A DNA stretch of 64,000 bases from Streptomyces gilvus (GTDB lineage Bacteria > Actinomycetota > Actinomycetes > Streptomycetales > Streptomycetaceae): contig NZ_JAKWBE010000006.1 in the NCBI RefSeq assembly GCF_022513565.1, forward strand, positions 124,001 through 188,000, read 5' to 3'. Shown here piece after piece: positions 17,282 through 27,172 of this stretch. Made by a program: the position numbers and the translations under genes. How positions within the stretch are numbered: the stretch's first letter is position 1; each line of letters starts with the position of its first letter. Under the pieces are notes generated by a model. It was not told the origin of the DNA, searched no databases, and saw nothing but the letters and a program-made list of their open reading frames with translations.

Positions 17282-18765
17282 ACAAGCCCCTGCGCCGGAT
17301 CGCGATCTTCTGCGGTCTTCTCGTCCTCGCCCTACTCGTGCGCGACAACTGGCTCCAGTACGTCAAGGCCGACAGCCTGAAGAACGACACCCTGAACCGC
17401 CGTGTCACCATCGCCCGCTACGCCACCCCGCGCGGCGACATCATCGTCGACGGCGACCCCATCACTGGGTCCACCACGACGAGCAAGAGCGGCCTCAACG
17501 ACTTGAAGTACAAGCGCACCTACAAGAACGGCCCCATGTGGGCGCCGGTCACCGGGTTCGCCTCGCAGGCCTTCGGCGCCACCCAGTTGGAGAGCATCGA
17601 GGACGGCATCCTCACCGGCAACGACGACCGGCTCTTCTTCCGCAACACGCTCGACATGATCACGGGCAAGCAGCGGCAGGGCGGAAACGTCGTCACCACG
17701 CTCAACGCGGCCGCGCAGAAGGCCGCCTACAACGGTCTGAAGTCCCAGGGCGGCAAGGGCGCGGTCGCCGCGCTCGACCCGTCCACCGGCAAGATCCTTG
17801 CGCTGGCCTCGTACCCCTCGTACGACCCCTCGAGCTTCGCCGGCAACTCCACGTCGACGGACTCCAAGGCCTGGACCGCGCTGCAGAAGAAGAACAACCC
17901 GAACGACCCGATGCTCAACCGGGCGCTGCGCGAGACCTACCCGCCCGGCTCCACCTTCAAGGTGGTCACGGCCGCGGCCGCGCTGGAGAACGGGCTGTAC
18001 ACGTCCGCCGACCAGAACACGAACTCGCCGCTGCCGTACGTCATGCCGGGCACCACGACCGAGCTGAAGAACGAGGGCAACATCCCCTGCAAGAACGCGA
18101 CCATGCGCACCGCGCTGCGCGTCTCCTGCAACACCGTCTTCGGCAAGATCGGCGCCGACCTCGGCAACGACAAGATGCTGGCCGAGGCGAAGAAGTTCGG
18201 CTTCGACGAGGAGCAGTTCACGCCCGTCCGCTCGGCGGCCTCGGTCTTCTCCGACAACATGAACAAGTCGCAGACCGCGCTCTCCTCCATCGGCCAGTTC
18301 AACACCGCCGCGACCCCGCTGCAGATGGCCATGGTCGCCTCCGCGGTCGCCAACGACGGCAAGCTGATGAAGCCGTACATGGTCGACAAGCTGCAGTCGT
18401 CCAACCTCGACACCATCGCGCAGACCGACCCGCAGGAACTCAGCCAGCCCCTGTCCTCGAAGAACGCGCAGATCCTGCAGTCGATGATGGAGACGGTCGT
18501 CAAGGAAGGCACGGGCACCAAGGCGCAGATCAACGGCGTCACCGTGGGCGGCAAGACCGGTACCGCGCAGCACGGCGTCGAGAACAGCGAGAACCCGTAC
18601 GCCTGGTTCATCTCCTACGCCAAGCTCCCCGACGGCAGCTCGCCGGTCGCCGTGGCCGTGGTCATCGAGGACGACCAGGCCAACCGTGACGACATCTCCG
18701 GCGGCGGCCTCGCGGCGCCGATCGCGAAGAGCGTGATGGAGGCGGTCATCAACTCCAAGAAGTGA
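17278..18765 (+). CDS. pbpA: Class B penicillin-binding protein PbpA
   Basis: This 495-residue transpeptidase has a short cytoplasmic start and an N-terminal membrane anchor (IAIFCGLLVLALLV, 9-22). The non-catalytic region includes RYATPRGDIIVDGD. The penicillin-binding domain shows STFK (Ser 225), SCN (283-285) and KTG (426-428). It crosslinks peptidoglycan made by RodA. The start ATG overlaps the rodA stop. The frame is open much further upstream, but only within rodA in another phase. Confidence 0.94.
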   Translation: MNKPLRRIAIFCGLLVLALLVRDNWLQYVKADSLKNDTLNRRVTIARYATPRGDIIVDGDPITGSTTTSKSGLNDLKYKRTYKNGPMWAPVTGFASQAFGATQLESIEDGILTGNDDRLFFRNTLDMITGKQRQGGNVVTTLNAAAQKAAYNGLKSQGGKGAVAALDPSTGKILALASYPSYDPSSFAGNSTSTDSKAWTALQKKNNPNDPMLNRALRETYPPGSTFKVVTAAAALENGLYTSADQNTNSPLPYVMPGTTTELKNEGNIPCKNATMRTALRVSCNTVFGKIGADLGNDKMLAEAKKFGFDEEQFTPVRSAASVFSDNMNKSQTALSSIGQFNTAATPLQMAMVASAVANDGKLMKPYMVDKLQSSNLDTIAQTDPQELSQPLSSKNAQILQSMMETVVKEGTGTKAQINGVTVGGKTGTAQHGVENSENPYAWFISYAKLPDGSSPVAVAVVIEDDQANRDDISGGGLAAPIAKSVMEAVINSKK

Positions 18766-18800
18766 CCCCGCTCACGCCCTCCTCACATCGGTGCACGTTG

Positions 18801-18819
18801 CGATACCGGTCCTGTATCG
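18801..18819. promoter_or_regulatory. Inverted repeat upstream of pknB
   Basis: CGATAC and GTATCG are separated by 7 bp, in the 169-bp gap between pbpA and pknB. They could form a protein-binding site. No regulator is assigned. Confidence 0.3.
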
Positions 18820-18934
18820 GGTTACGGGCTTGGCCAGGTCACACAAAGCTAGCCGGGTACGGTAGGCCCGGACGGCAGCCTCCGACCGCACACCCGTGTC
18901 GGTCGGGACCGACGGAGAGGGCTGGTAGGAAGCT

Positions 18935-20929
<1,995 letters not shown>

Positions 20930-20948
20930 CGGTGCCCTCGAACACGTA

Positions 20949-20984
20949 AGGGCCCCTGCCGGGAAACATCCCGGCAGGGGCCCT
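20949..20984 (+). terminator. Terminator downstream of pknB
   Basis: A perfect 16-bp-arm hairpin with an AACA loop begins 19 bp after the pknB stop. It has no long T-run after it, as is common in Streptomyces. Confidence 0.85.
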
Positions 20985-20991
20985 GCCCACA

Positions 20992-21212
20992 TCACCATTT
21001 GCCTTTCTTGCCCGTCATCCGGAGCGTCGCCTTCACCGGGTCGGTGTAGTAGCCGGCGACACCGTCGTTGAGGACGCTCGTCGAGGTGCCCTTCTCCACC
21101 AGCACCTGGCCGTTCTTCACGGCGGGCACGTGCAGGAAGCCGATGCCGTTCTTCGTGTCCAGCGCGCCCGGGCCGCTCGGCTCGTGGGCCCAGGTGTCAC
21201 GGACCTTGTCGC
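20992..21212 (-). pseudogene. Internal fragment of a class E sortase
   Basis: On the minus strand this encodes DKVRDTWAHEPSGPGALDTKNG and continues GYYTDPVKATLRMTGKKGKW before a stop. It matches residues ~75-147 of the intact sortase at 22314-23078, with the same order and about 85% similar bases by eye. The region before (membrane anchor) and after (catalytic His, Cys and Arg) is absent, so it cannot be active. Similarity stops sharply near 21212, next to the start of the endonuclease-like gene. It looks like the remnant of a further tandem sortase truncated by an insertion or recombination. Confidence 0.8.
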
Positions 21213-21231
21213 CCTGGTGCCGGTGTTCCGC

Positions 21232-22212
21232 ATGCGGTCCGGTTCTCCCTGCCTGAACGTCTGTGCGCTGTCGCTGCTTCCCGACGGAATGCATGTGACT
21301 ACGGCGATGGTGGCGGCGTACTTCGAAGTGGGGCTCACCGCCATCACTTCTCTGGTACATGATCACCGGGAAGAACTCGAAGCCAGCGGCTACCGCGTGT
21401 TGGCAGGTTCAGAACTGACTTCCTTCAAGGAACTCAGTGGAGTCCAGTCACGCACAAGGTCCCTCGCCTTGTTCTCCCGCCGAGCCGTCCTCAACATCGC
21501 CATGCTGCTCCGCGACAGCGAAGTCGCACGTCAGGTGCGTGTGTACCTCCTGGACATGGAGTACCTGGCACGTACCCAGCCTGTGGATAACTCTGTCCAC
21601 AGCGATGTCGTCTCCCTCGACGACCGCATCGACCAGCGCATCACCCACATCCTCGGCAGGACCGTCGTCCCTCTGTTCAACGCCCTGATCGAGACGTCAG
21701 GCGAGCACCGCAGCGAACTGATCGCACTGCGGACAGGAGTCCAGCGCATCGAGCGGAGTCTCCGAAGGCACAGCATTCGCTTGCAGAGGCTGGAAGGAGC
21801 ACATTGTGACTGGCCCAACACCAAGGTCATGGCCTCCATCGATGCCATGTCCGGCCGCGAGTTCGAGCAACACGTCGCAGAGCTGCTGCGCCTCGACGGC
21901 TGCACCGACGTCGTGGTACGAGGCGGCTGCGGAGACCGAGGCGTCGACATCACCGGCCGTACAGCCGACAGGCGGCGCGTCGCCGTCCAGTGCAAGAGAT
22001 TCGCGCCCGGCCTCTCCATCACCAGCTCTGACGTCCAGAAGTTCGTCGGGGCGGCCAGGGTTCTGCACGTCTCGGATGTGGCCCTCTTCGTGGCGACATG
22101 CCCCTTCACCCGTGAAGCTCTGAAAGTCGCCACCGCCGGCGGCGTGACCGCCGTACACCGCGGCCTGCTGGAGGAGTGGAGCACCGGGAAACCGCTTCAG
22201 ATTCTCCTGTAG
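21232..22212 (+). CDS. Restriction endonuclease-like (Mrr-type) protein with N-terminal regulatory domain
   Basis: This protein of about 326 residues has two parts. Residues ~1-115 (DGMHVTTAMVAAYFEVG onward, with REELEASGYRVL and FSRRAVLNIAMLLRDSEVARQVRVYLL split over the domain) resemble the DNA-binding domains of phage antirepressors and Rha/ORF6N-like proteins. A helical linker follows. From ~205 there is a Mrr_cat-like nuclease domain: MSGREFEQHVAELLRLDG, GDRGVDI and VAVQCKRF supply the Asp and Q-x-K catalytic residues of the PD-(D/E)XK fold. ATG 21232 is used. The frame extends to 21130, but only antisense to the sortase remnant. It is likely a stand-alone defence or regulatory nuclease. 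Confidence 0.65.
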   Translation: MRSGSPCLNVCALSLLPDGMHVTTAMVAAYFEVGLTAITSLVHDHREELEASGYRVLAGSELTSFKELSGVQSRTRSLALFSRRAVLNIAMLLRDSEVARQVRVYLLDMEYLARTQPVDNSVHSDVVSLDDRIDQRITHILGRTVVPLFNALIETSGEHRSELIALRTGVQRIERSLRRHSIRLQRLEGAHCDWPNTKVMASIDAMSGREFEQHVAELLRLDGCTDVVVRGGCGDRGVDITGRTADRRRVAVQCKRFAPGLSITSSDVQKFVGAARVLHVSDVALFVATCPFTREALKVATAGGVTAVHRGLLEEWSTGKPLQILL

Positions 22213-22231
22213 CCGCGCCTGAACATACAAA

Positions 22232-22268
22232 GGCCCGAAGTCGCAAGAGATAGTTGCGGCTTCGGGCC
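22232..22268 (+). terminator. Terminator between endonuclease-like gene and sortase
   Basis: A hairpin with 15-nt arms (GGCCCGAAGTCGCAA against TTGCGGCTTCGGGCC, one mismatch) lies 20 bp after the endonuclease-like stop. It can serve both convergent genes. Confidence 0.8.
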
Positions 22269-22313
22269 ATCGCCATGCTAGAGGACTGGGGTCCTCCCAG
22301 AACCCCAGTCACC

Positions 22314-23078
22314 TCACCGCAGTTCCTCCGGCGGCGTCCGCTTGCTGTCCACCTTGTCGACGCGGACCAGCTCGCCCCACACCACGTACCGGTACCGGGA
22401 CGTGTACACCGGCGTGCAGGTCGTCAGCGTGATGTAGTGGCCCGCCTTCGTCTTCCCCGACTCCTTCGGGATCTGGGCGAGGACCTTGACGTTGTACTTC
22501 GAGGTCTCGTCGAGGACGTCGTAGACCTTGTAGACGTACCACTTGTCCCTGGTCTCGAAGACGATCGGGTCGCCGACCTTGAGCTTGTCGATGTTGTGGA
22601 ACTTGGCGCCATGGCCGTCGCGGTGGGCGGCGAGGGTGAAGTTGCCCTCCTTGCCCGTCATCGGGAGCGCCGCCTTCACGGGGTCCGTGTAGTAGCCGGC
22701 CACGCCCTCGTTGAGGACGTCGGTCGACGTGCCTTTCTCGACCAGGACCTCGCCGTTCTTCATGGCGGGGACGTGCAGGAAGCCGATGCCGTTCTTGGTG
22801 TCCAGCGCGCCGGGGCCGGAGTCCTTCTCGTGGGCCCAGGTGTCGCGGACCTTGTCGGCCTCCTTGTTCGCCGCGCGGTCGGCGACGACGTTCGTCCACC
22901 AGAGCGAGTAGACGACGAAGAGCCCGAGGATCAGGCCGGCGGTGATGAGGAGTTCACCGAAGACGCTGACCGCCATGGCGATCCGGCCCGTGCCGCGGCG
23001 GCGGGCCGGTGCTGCCGGGGGCGCGTCCGTCTCCCCTTGTTCCTCTTGAGTGCCGTCGGTGGTCGCTGCCACGTTCAT
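22314..23078 (-). CDS. Class E sortase
   Basis: This 254-residue membrane transpeptidase has a cytoplasmic Pro/Ala-rich start, a transmembrane anchor at ~35-60 (FGELLITAGLILGLFVVYSLWW) and an extracytoplasmic sortase barrel. The catalytic triad is His 152 (AAHRDGHG), Cys 221 (TLTTCTP) and Arg 230 (SRYRYVVWG). Class E sortases of Streptomyces cleave LAXTG-type signals and anchor long chaplins needed for aerial hyphae. It is 6 bp downstream of the next sortase gene in one operon, so it is probably a SrtE1/SrtE2 pair. Which is which is not decided here. Confidence 0.9.
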   Translation of the reverse strand: MNVAATTDGTQEEQGETDAPPAAPARRRGTGRIAMAVSVFGELLITAGLILGLFVVYSLWWTNVVADRAANKEADKVRDTWAHEKDSGPGALDTKNGIGFLHVPAMKNGEVLVEKGTSTDVLNEGVAGYYTDPVKAALPMTGKEGNFTLAAHRDGHGAKFHNIDKLKVGDPIVFETRDKWYVYKVYDVLDETSKYNVKVLAQIPKESGKTKAGHYITLTTCTPVYTSRYRYVVWGELVRVDKVDSKRTPPEELR

Positions 23079-23084
23079 CTGTCC

Positions 23085-24158
23085 CTACTCGACGAGCGCA
23101 TCCGGCTTGCCCTTGCTGCGCGGCCGTTCCTCGACCATCTTGCCCCAGACGATCAACCGGTACTTGCTGGTGAACTCCGGCGTGCAGGTGGTGAGGGTTA
23201 TGTAGCGGCCGGGCTTGGTGAAACCGGACCCCTTGGGAATGGGGTCGATCACGCTCGTGTTGCTGGGCGAGGTCACCGGCAGCGTCGAGGTCATCTTGTA
23301 GACGTAGTACTCGTCCTGTGTCTCGACGACGACCTCGTCGCCCGGCTTGAGCTTGTTGATGTACCGGAACGGCTCGCCGTGCGTGTTGCGGTGGCCGGCC
23401 AGCGCGAAGTTGCCGGTCTTCGCGGAGGGCATCGCCGTCTTCAACTTGCCCTCGCTGTAGTGGCCGACCATGCCCTTGTCGAGCACCTTCTTGTTGCTGA
23501 CGCCCTCGGCGATCGGCACCACCACGTCCAGCTTGGGGATGTGGAGGATCGCGAAGCCCTGCCCCGGCTCGAACTCCCCGGGCGCGCGCTTGCCGCTGGC
23601 CCAGTCGTTCTGCAGGGTGCTGGTCTCCTTGTCGGCCTCTGCGTGGGCGCGGACGTTCGTCCACCACAGCTGGTAGGAGACGAACAGCAGCATCAGGACA
23701 CCGGTGGTGATGAACAGCTCACCGATCGCCCGGCTCGCGATCACGCCGGGACTGGGCTTGCGCGCGCGGGCCTGGCGCCGGGCCTCCATCCGGGACAGGG
23801 GCGCCCGCGCCCCGGAAGCGTCCGAGGCAGAAGTCTCAGAAGCCTCAGCAGTATCAGGAGTCGCCGGAGTTCCCCCGTGACGCCCGTGACGGCGCTTGGC
23901 GGCCTTTCTGCGGGCCGCGCGGCCTCCCGGGGTGACTCCGGTGCCGGCAGCGGCCGTTGAGGCCGCAGAGGCCCGTCCAGCCGATATCGACGCCCCGTGC
24001 GGCGGATCCGGGATCCGCAGCGCCACGGTCTCCTCGTCGATCGGCGGCTCGTAGGCCGCCTGCCGCCCCACCGTCCAGTCCTCGAACGCGCCGGACGCCT
24101 CGTGCGGCTCCTGCCCGTACGAGGTGCCGGACTCGCGCTCGGGGCGCAGCGCGGTCAC
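23085..24158 (-). CDS. Class E sortase with long N-terminal extension
   Basis: This 357-residue sortase starts at GTG 24158, which overlaps the pabA stop as GTGA (24155-24158). About 140 residues of Ala/Arg/Glu-rich cytoplasmic sequence precede the membrane anchor (IGELFITTGVLMLLFVSYQLWW). The catalytic residues are His 256 (AGHRNTHG), Cys 325 (TLTTCTPEF) and an Arg in SKYRLIVWG. It has the same family and likely substrates as the neighbouring sortase. The coupling to pabA is unusual by function but typical of the gene order here. Confidence 0.9.
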   Translation of the reverse strand: MTALRPERESGTSYGQEPHEASGAFEDWTVGRQAAYEPPIDEETVALRIPDPPHGASISAGRASAASTAAAGTGVTPGGRAARRKAAKRRHGRHGGTPATPDTAEASETSASDASGARAPLSRMEARRQARARKPSPGVIASRAIGELFITTGVLMLLFVSYQLWWTNVRAHAEADKETSTLQNDWASGKRAPGEFEPGQGFAILHIPKLDVVVPIAEGVSNKKVLDKGMVGHYSEGKLKTAMPSAKTGNFALAGHRNTHGEPFRYINKLKPGDEVVVETQDEYYVYKMTSTLPVTSPSNTSVIDPIPKGSGFTKPGRYITLTTCTPEFTSKYRLIVWGKMVEERPRSKGKPDALVE

Positions 24159-24793
24159 GCCGTGGCCCTGCCCACCACCGGGGCCAGCCCCGCCGACCTC
24201 GCCACCGCGCCCTGGTCGCCGCACTCCACCAGCCAGTTGGCCAGCATCCGGTGCCCGTGCTCGGTGAGCACGGACTCGGGGTGGAACTGCACGCCCTCGA
24301 CGGGGAGTTCACGGTGCCTGAGGCCCATGATGATCCCGTCGTGGGTGCGCGCGGTGACCTCCAGCTCGGCCGGGACGGTGGGCGGCATCGCCGCCAGCGA
24401 GTGGTAGCGGGTCGCGGTGAACGGCGTCGGCAGGCCGGCGAAGACGCCCTTGCCCTCGTGCTCGACCAGCGAGGTCTTGCCGTGCAGCAGCTCGGGGGCG
24501 CGGTCCACGACGCCGCCGTACGCCACCTGCATGGACTGCATGCCGAGGCAGACGCCGAAGACCGGGACGCCCGTCGTGGCGCAGTGGCGCACCATCTCGA
24601 CGCAGACGCCGGCCTCCTCGGGGGTCCCCGGACCTGGCGAGAGCAGGACGCCGTCGAAGCCGTCCTGGGCGTGTCCGGTCGACACCTCGTCGTTGCGCAG
24701 CACCTCGCACTCGGCGCCGAGCTGGTACAGGTACTGGACCAGGTTGAAGACGAAGCTGTCGTAGTTGTCCACGACCAGAATGCGCGCGCTCAC
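24155..24793 (-). CDS. pabA: Aminodeoxychorismate/anthranilate synthase glutamine amidotransferase (PabA/TrpG)
   Basis: This 212-residue class I glutamine amidotransferase has VDNYDSFVFNL at 8-18, the oxyanion strand LLSPGPGTPEEAG, nucleophile Cys 82 in FGVCLGMQ, and the His-x-Glu pair at 171/173 in VQFHPES. It feeds ammonia to a chorismate-using partner for 4-aminobenzoate (folate) or anthranilate synthesis. The partner is not adjacent, so pabA versus trpG is inferred. GTG 24793 overlaps the upstream small gene's stop as GTGA. Confidence 0.88.
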   Translation of the reverse strand: MSARILVVDNYDSFVFNLVQYLYQLGAECEVLRNDEVSTGHAQDGFDGVLLSPGPGTPEEAGVCVEMVRHCATTGVPVFGVCLGMQSMQVAYGGVVDRAPELLHGKTSLVEHEGKGVFAGLPTPFTATRYHSLAAMPPTVPAELEVTARTHDGIIMGLRHRELPVEGVQFHPESVLTEHGHRMLANWLVECGDQGAVARSAGLAPVVGRATA

Positions 24794-24951
24794 TGGTTGT
24801 CCACCGTCACATCGTTGAAGGGAAGCAGCGGTTCGGCCCACGGAAAGACGTACTGGAACAGGACGTAGACCACCAGCAGGACCAGCGCGAGCGAGATCAG
24901 CGCCTTCACCCACACGTTCCCCGGCAGATGCCGCCAGATCCAGCCGTACAT
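24790..24951 (-). CDS. Small single-pass membrane protein
   Basis: This 53-residue protein begins MYGWIWRHLPGNVWVK and has one hydrophobic helix (ALISLALVLLVVYVLFQYVF) followed by a short acidic tail. It is coupled to pabA by a 4-bp overlap. ATG 24951 is chosen because the residues before it look non-coding. I do not recognise a family. The fixed place between sortase genes suggests an envelope role, but that is inference only. Confidence 0.7.
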   Translation of the reverse strand: MYGWIWRHLPGNVWVKALISLALVLLVVYVLFQYVFPWAEPLLPFNDVTVDNQ

Positions 24952-25005
24952 GCCGTCCCTTCCGTTCCACCCACGGCACCAGTCCAACGCCGTACCGTCA
25001 CCAGA

Positions 25006-25692
25006 CTAACGGCGCAGCGCGGCCGGTTTGCCTGCCTCCACAGGCTGTGTGGAGTCCAGGTGCCCCCACACGATCAGCCGGTGGCTGTGCCCCCACTCCG
25101 GATCGCACGTGGTCAGCGTGAGATAACGGCCCGGACGGGTGTACCCCGACTTACGTGGCACAGGGTCGATCACCTCAACGTCGGTGGGAACGGTTTTGTA
25201 GGGGCCTTTGTCGATCCGATACGTGAACCAGGTGGTCCCGTCGGTGAGCACGACCGCGTCACCGGGCCGCAGTTTCGGGAAGTCCACGAAGGGATCGCCG
25301 TACGTGCGACGGTGGCCGGCGACCGCGAAGTTGCCCACCTGGCCGAGCTGCGCGGTGTCCGCGTAGTGCCCGAGGCCCTTCTTCAGGGTGTTCACAGCGG
25401 TGTTCTCCAGCACGGGCTTGTTCCACGTGAAACCAAGCCGCGGGATGTACATGATCGCGAAGGGCTTGCCCGGACGGTAGGGCGCCGGTTTCCTGAGCGT
25501 GGCCGCGGAGCCGGCCGTCGTCGTGGGGCGCACCGTCTGCTTCGACCACTGGTTCTGCAGCACGTCGATCTGGTGGCTCATCGCGCCGTCCGCCCGGACA
25601 CCCGTCCAGAACAGGACATAGGCGACGAAGAGCACTATTAACGCGCCGACGGTGATGCACAGTTCGCTCACGGTCCTGACGACAAAGCGCAC
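25006..25692 (-). CDS. Class E sortase (third, short form)
   Basis: This 228-residue sortase starts at GTG 25692, with GGGAG 6 nt before it. A transmembrane anchor is near residues 8-30 (VSELCITVGALIVLFVAYVLFW). The catalytic His 127 (AGHRRTYG), Cys 196 (TLTTCDPEW) and Arg 205 (HSHRLIVWG) are present. It lacks the long cytoplasmic N-terminus of its neighbour and is more divergent. It is followed by the small membrane gene and pabA on the same strand after a 54-bp gap. An imperfect parS lies within the coding sequence. Confidence 0.9.
   Translation of the reverse strand: MRFVVRTVSELCITVGALIVLFVAYVLFWTGVRADGAMSHQIDVLQNQWSKQTVRPTTTAGSAATLRKPAPYRPGKPFAIMYIPRLGFTWNKPVLENTAVNTLKKGLGHYADTAQLGQVGNFAVAGHRRTYGDPFVDFPKLRPGDAVVLTDGTTWFTYRIDKGPYKTVPTDVEVIDPVPRKSGYTRPGRYLTLTTCDPEWGHSHRLIVWGHLDSTQPVEAGKPAALRR
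25420..25433. promoter_or_regulatory. Imperfect parS site inside a sortase gene
   Basis: GTTCCACGTGAAAC differs by one base from the Streptomyces parS GTTTCACGTGAAAC. It is intragenic, about 37 kb from oriC. ParB could bind it weakly. Confidence 0.5.
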
Positions 25693-25715
25693 CGGCAGCT
25701 CCCGAGCGGCTCAGT

Positions 25716-26495
25716 TCACTTCACGGGCTGGGCGTAGTGCAGATCCACTGTGCCCGAGTAGCCGGGAAGAGTCACCGTCCCGTCCTGGGTGACTTTCCAG
25801 CCGAGGCCGTACACGTTGACGTACACCATGTAGTTCTGGATCGCCTTCGAGGCCGACATCGCCTGGTTCAGCCTGTCCGGGTCCCCGACCGCCGTGATCT
25901 TGTACGGCGGCGAGTAGACCCGGCCCTGGAGGATCAGCGTGTTGCCCACGCAGCGCACGGCGCTGGTGGAGATCAGCCGCTGGTCCATGACCTTGATCCC
26001 CTTGGCGCCGCCCCGCCACAAGGCGTTCACCACGGCCTGCAGGTCCTGCTGGTGGATGACCAGGTAGTCGGGCTGCGGCTCGGGATAGCCGGGGAGCTTG
26101 GCGGTGGCGTTCGGCGGGGCGTCGTTGAGCGTGACGGTGATCGCCCTGCCCCTGAGCTTCTGCGTACCCGCGCTCTTCTCCAGGCCGGCGAGCTTCTCGT
26201 CCTGCGCCTTGGTACTGCCGTCGTCGCGCTCGGCGAACGCCTCGACGTCCCCGCGCAGGGCGGCGTTGGACTCGTCCAGTTCCTTGTTCTTGCGGCTGCG
26301 CTCCTGGATGAGGTCCGAAAGCTTCAACAAGGACGTGTCCGTACGGATATTGGTGCCCTTGGCCGTATTGAAACTGGTGAAGAAAATGAGCCCCGCGAGG
26401 GCGAAGACGGCCACCGTGAGGATCCGCACGGGCCGGAAACGGGGCCCCCGGCCAGGACTGGATCCGGCCTGGGGGGAGTCGGCAGAATTGCTCAA
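25716..26495 (-). CDS. DUF881 family membrane protein
   Basis: This 259-residue protein has an N-terminal transmembrane helix (ILTVAVFALAGLIFFTSF, ~25-42). A coiled-coil-like segment (KLSDLIQERSRKNKELDESN) leads into an extracytoplasmic DUF881 domain with ALWRGGAKGIKVMDQRL and YSPPYKITAVGD. DUF881 proteins cluster with crgA and division genes in actinobacteria, and their biochemical role is undefined. It is transcribed divergently from crgA with a 142-bp gap. Confidence 0.85.
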   Translation of the reverse strand: MSNSADSPQAGSSPGRGPRFRPVRILTVAVFALAGLIFFTSFNTAKGTNIRTDTSLLKLSDLIQERSRKNKELDESNAALRGDVEAFAERDDGSTKAQDEKLAGLEKSAGTQKLRGRAITVTLNDAPPNATAKLPGYPEPQPDYLVIHQQDLQAVVNALWRGGAKGIKVMDQRLISTSAVRCVGNTLILQGRVYSPPYKITAVGDPDRLNQAMSASKAIQNYMVYVNVYGLGWKVTQDGTVTLPGYSGTVDLHYAQPVK

Positions 26496-26637
26496 CGTAC
26501 CCTTATCTCCTTCGGCACCGCGGAAGCACTACGCTAACGGACGCCCGGGGGAGCTCTGAGAGTCCCCTTGTACGCTGCCCCGGAGCCAGCCCCCGTTCCC
26601 TGCGCGGCCACGCAGCGCATCGACAGGAGAGACCCTC

Positions 26638-26892
26638 GTGCCGAAGTCACGTATCCGCAAGAAGGCCGACTTCACGCCGCCTCCGGCGAAGCAGGCGACC
26701 AACCTCAAGCTGAACAGCCGCGGCTGGGTCGCGCCTGTGATGCTGGCCATGTTCGTCATCGGCCTCGCCTGGATCGTCGTCTTCTATGTGACCGACGGTT
26801 CGCTGCCCATCGACGCGCTGGACAACTGGAACATCGTGGTGGGCTTCGGCTTCATCGCCGCCGGATTCGGCGTCTCCACGCAGTGGAAGTAG
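26638..26892 (+). CDS. crgA: Cell division protein CrgA
   Basis: This 84-residue protein starts at GTG with the opening [14 protein letters not shown] typical of CrgA (WhiP). It has two transmembrane helices ([18 protein letters not shown] and [18 protein letters not shown]) and short ends. CrgA inhibits or times FtsZ-ring formation and coordinates sporulation septation in Streptomyces, and it contacts PBPs and FtsQ/FtsI in mycobacteria. The upstream ribosome site is GACAGGAGA. Confidence 0.95.
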   Translation: MPKSRIRKKADFTPPPAKQATNLKLNSRGWVAPVMLAMFVIGLAWIVVFYVTDGSLPIDALDNWNIVVGFGFIAAGFGVSTQWK

Positions 26893-26939
26893 CGGTCGAC
26901 GCGCCGGCCACGGCCGGGTGAACCCAGCTCTGCCCACGG

Positions 26940-27163
26940 CTATCCGCAGAGTTATCCACAGCCCGGAAAAAATCCACAGAACCCCTGGGGATAAAGAACG
27001 ACGATCTGTGGATAACCCGTCGAGCATTGACGCCGGTACGACCATCCCATGACTCTTCGCAAGCCTGTTCACCCCCTGCCTGACCTGCGCAAACACGGTC
27101 AGTGACAGGGGGCACAGCTGTTCCCGTCCGTCATGCACAAGATCCGCCACCCGCTGTGGACAA
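26940..27163. promoter_or_regulatory. DnaA-box cluster between crgA and rhomboid gene
   Basis: Three perfect boxes are present: TTATCCACA 26952-26960, TGTGGATAA 27007-27015 and TGTGGACAA 27155-27163. Two near-boxes are CTATCCGCA 26940-26948 and TGGGGATAA 26986-26994. No gene fits in 26893-27172 apart from these boxes. Confidence 0.6.
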
Positions 27164-27172
27164 CCGGGCACG

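Noticed and set aside
21130..21231. Upstream extension of the endonuclease-like gene
   Set aside because: These codons are antisense to the sortase remnant and have no ribosome site. ATG 21232 gives the domain start expected for the family.
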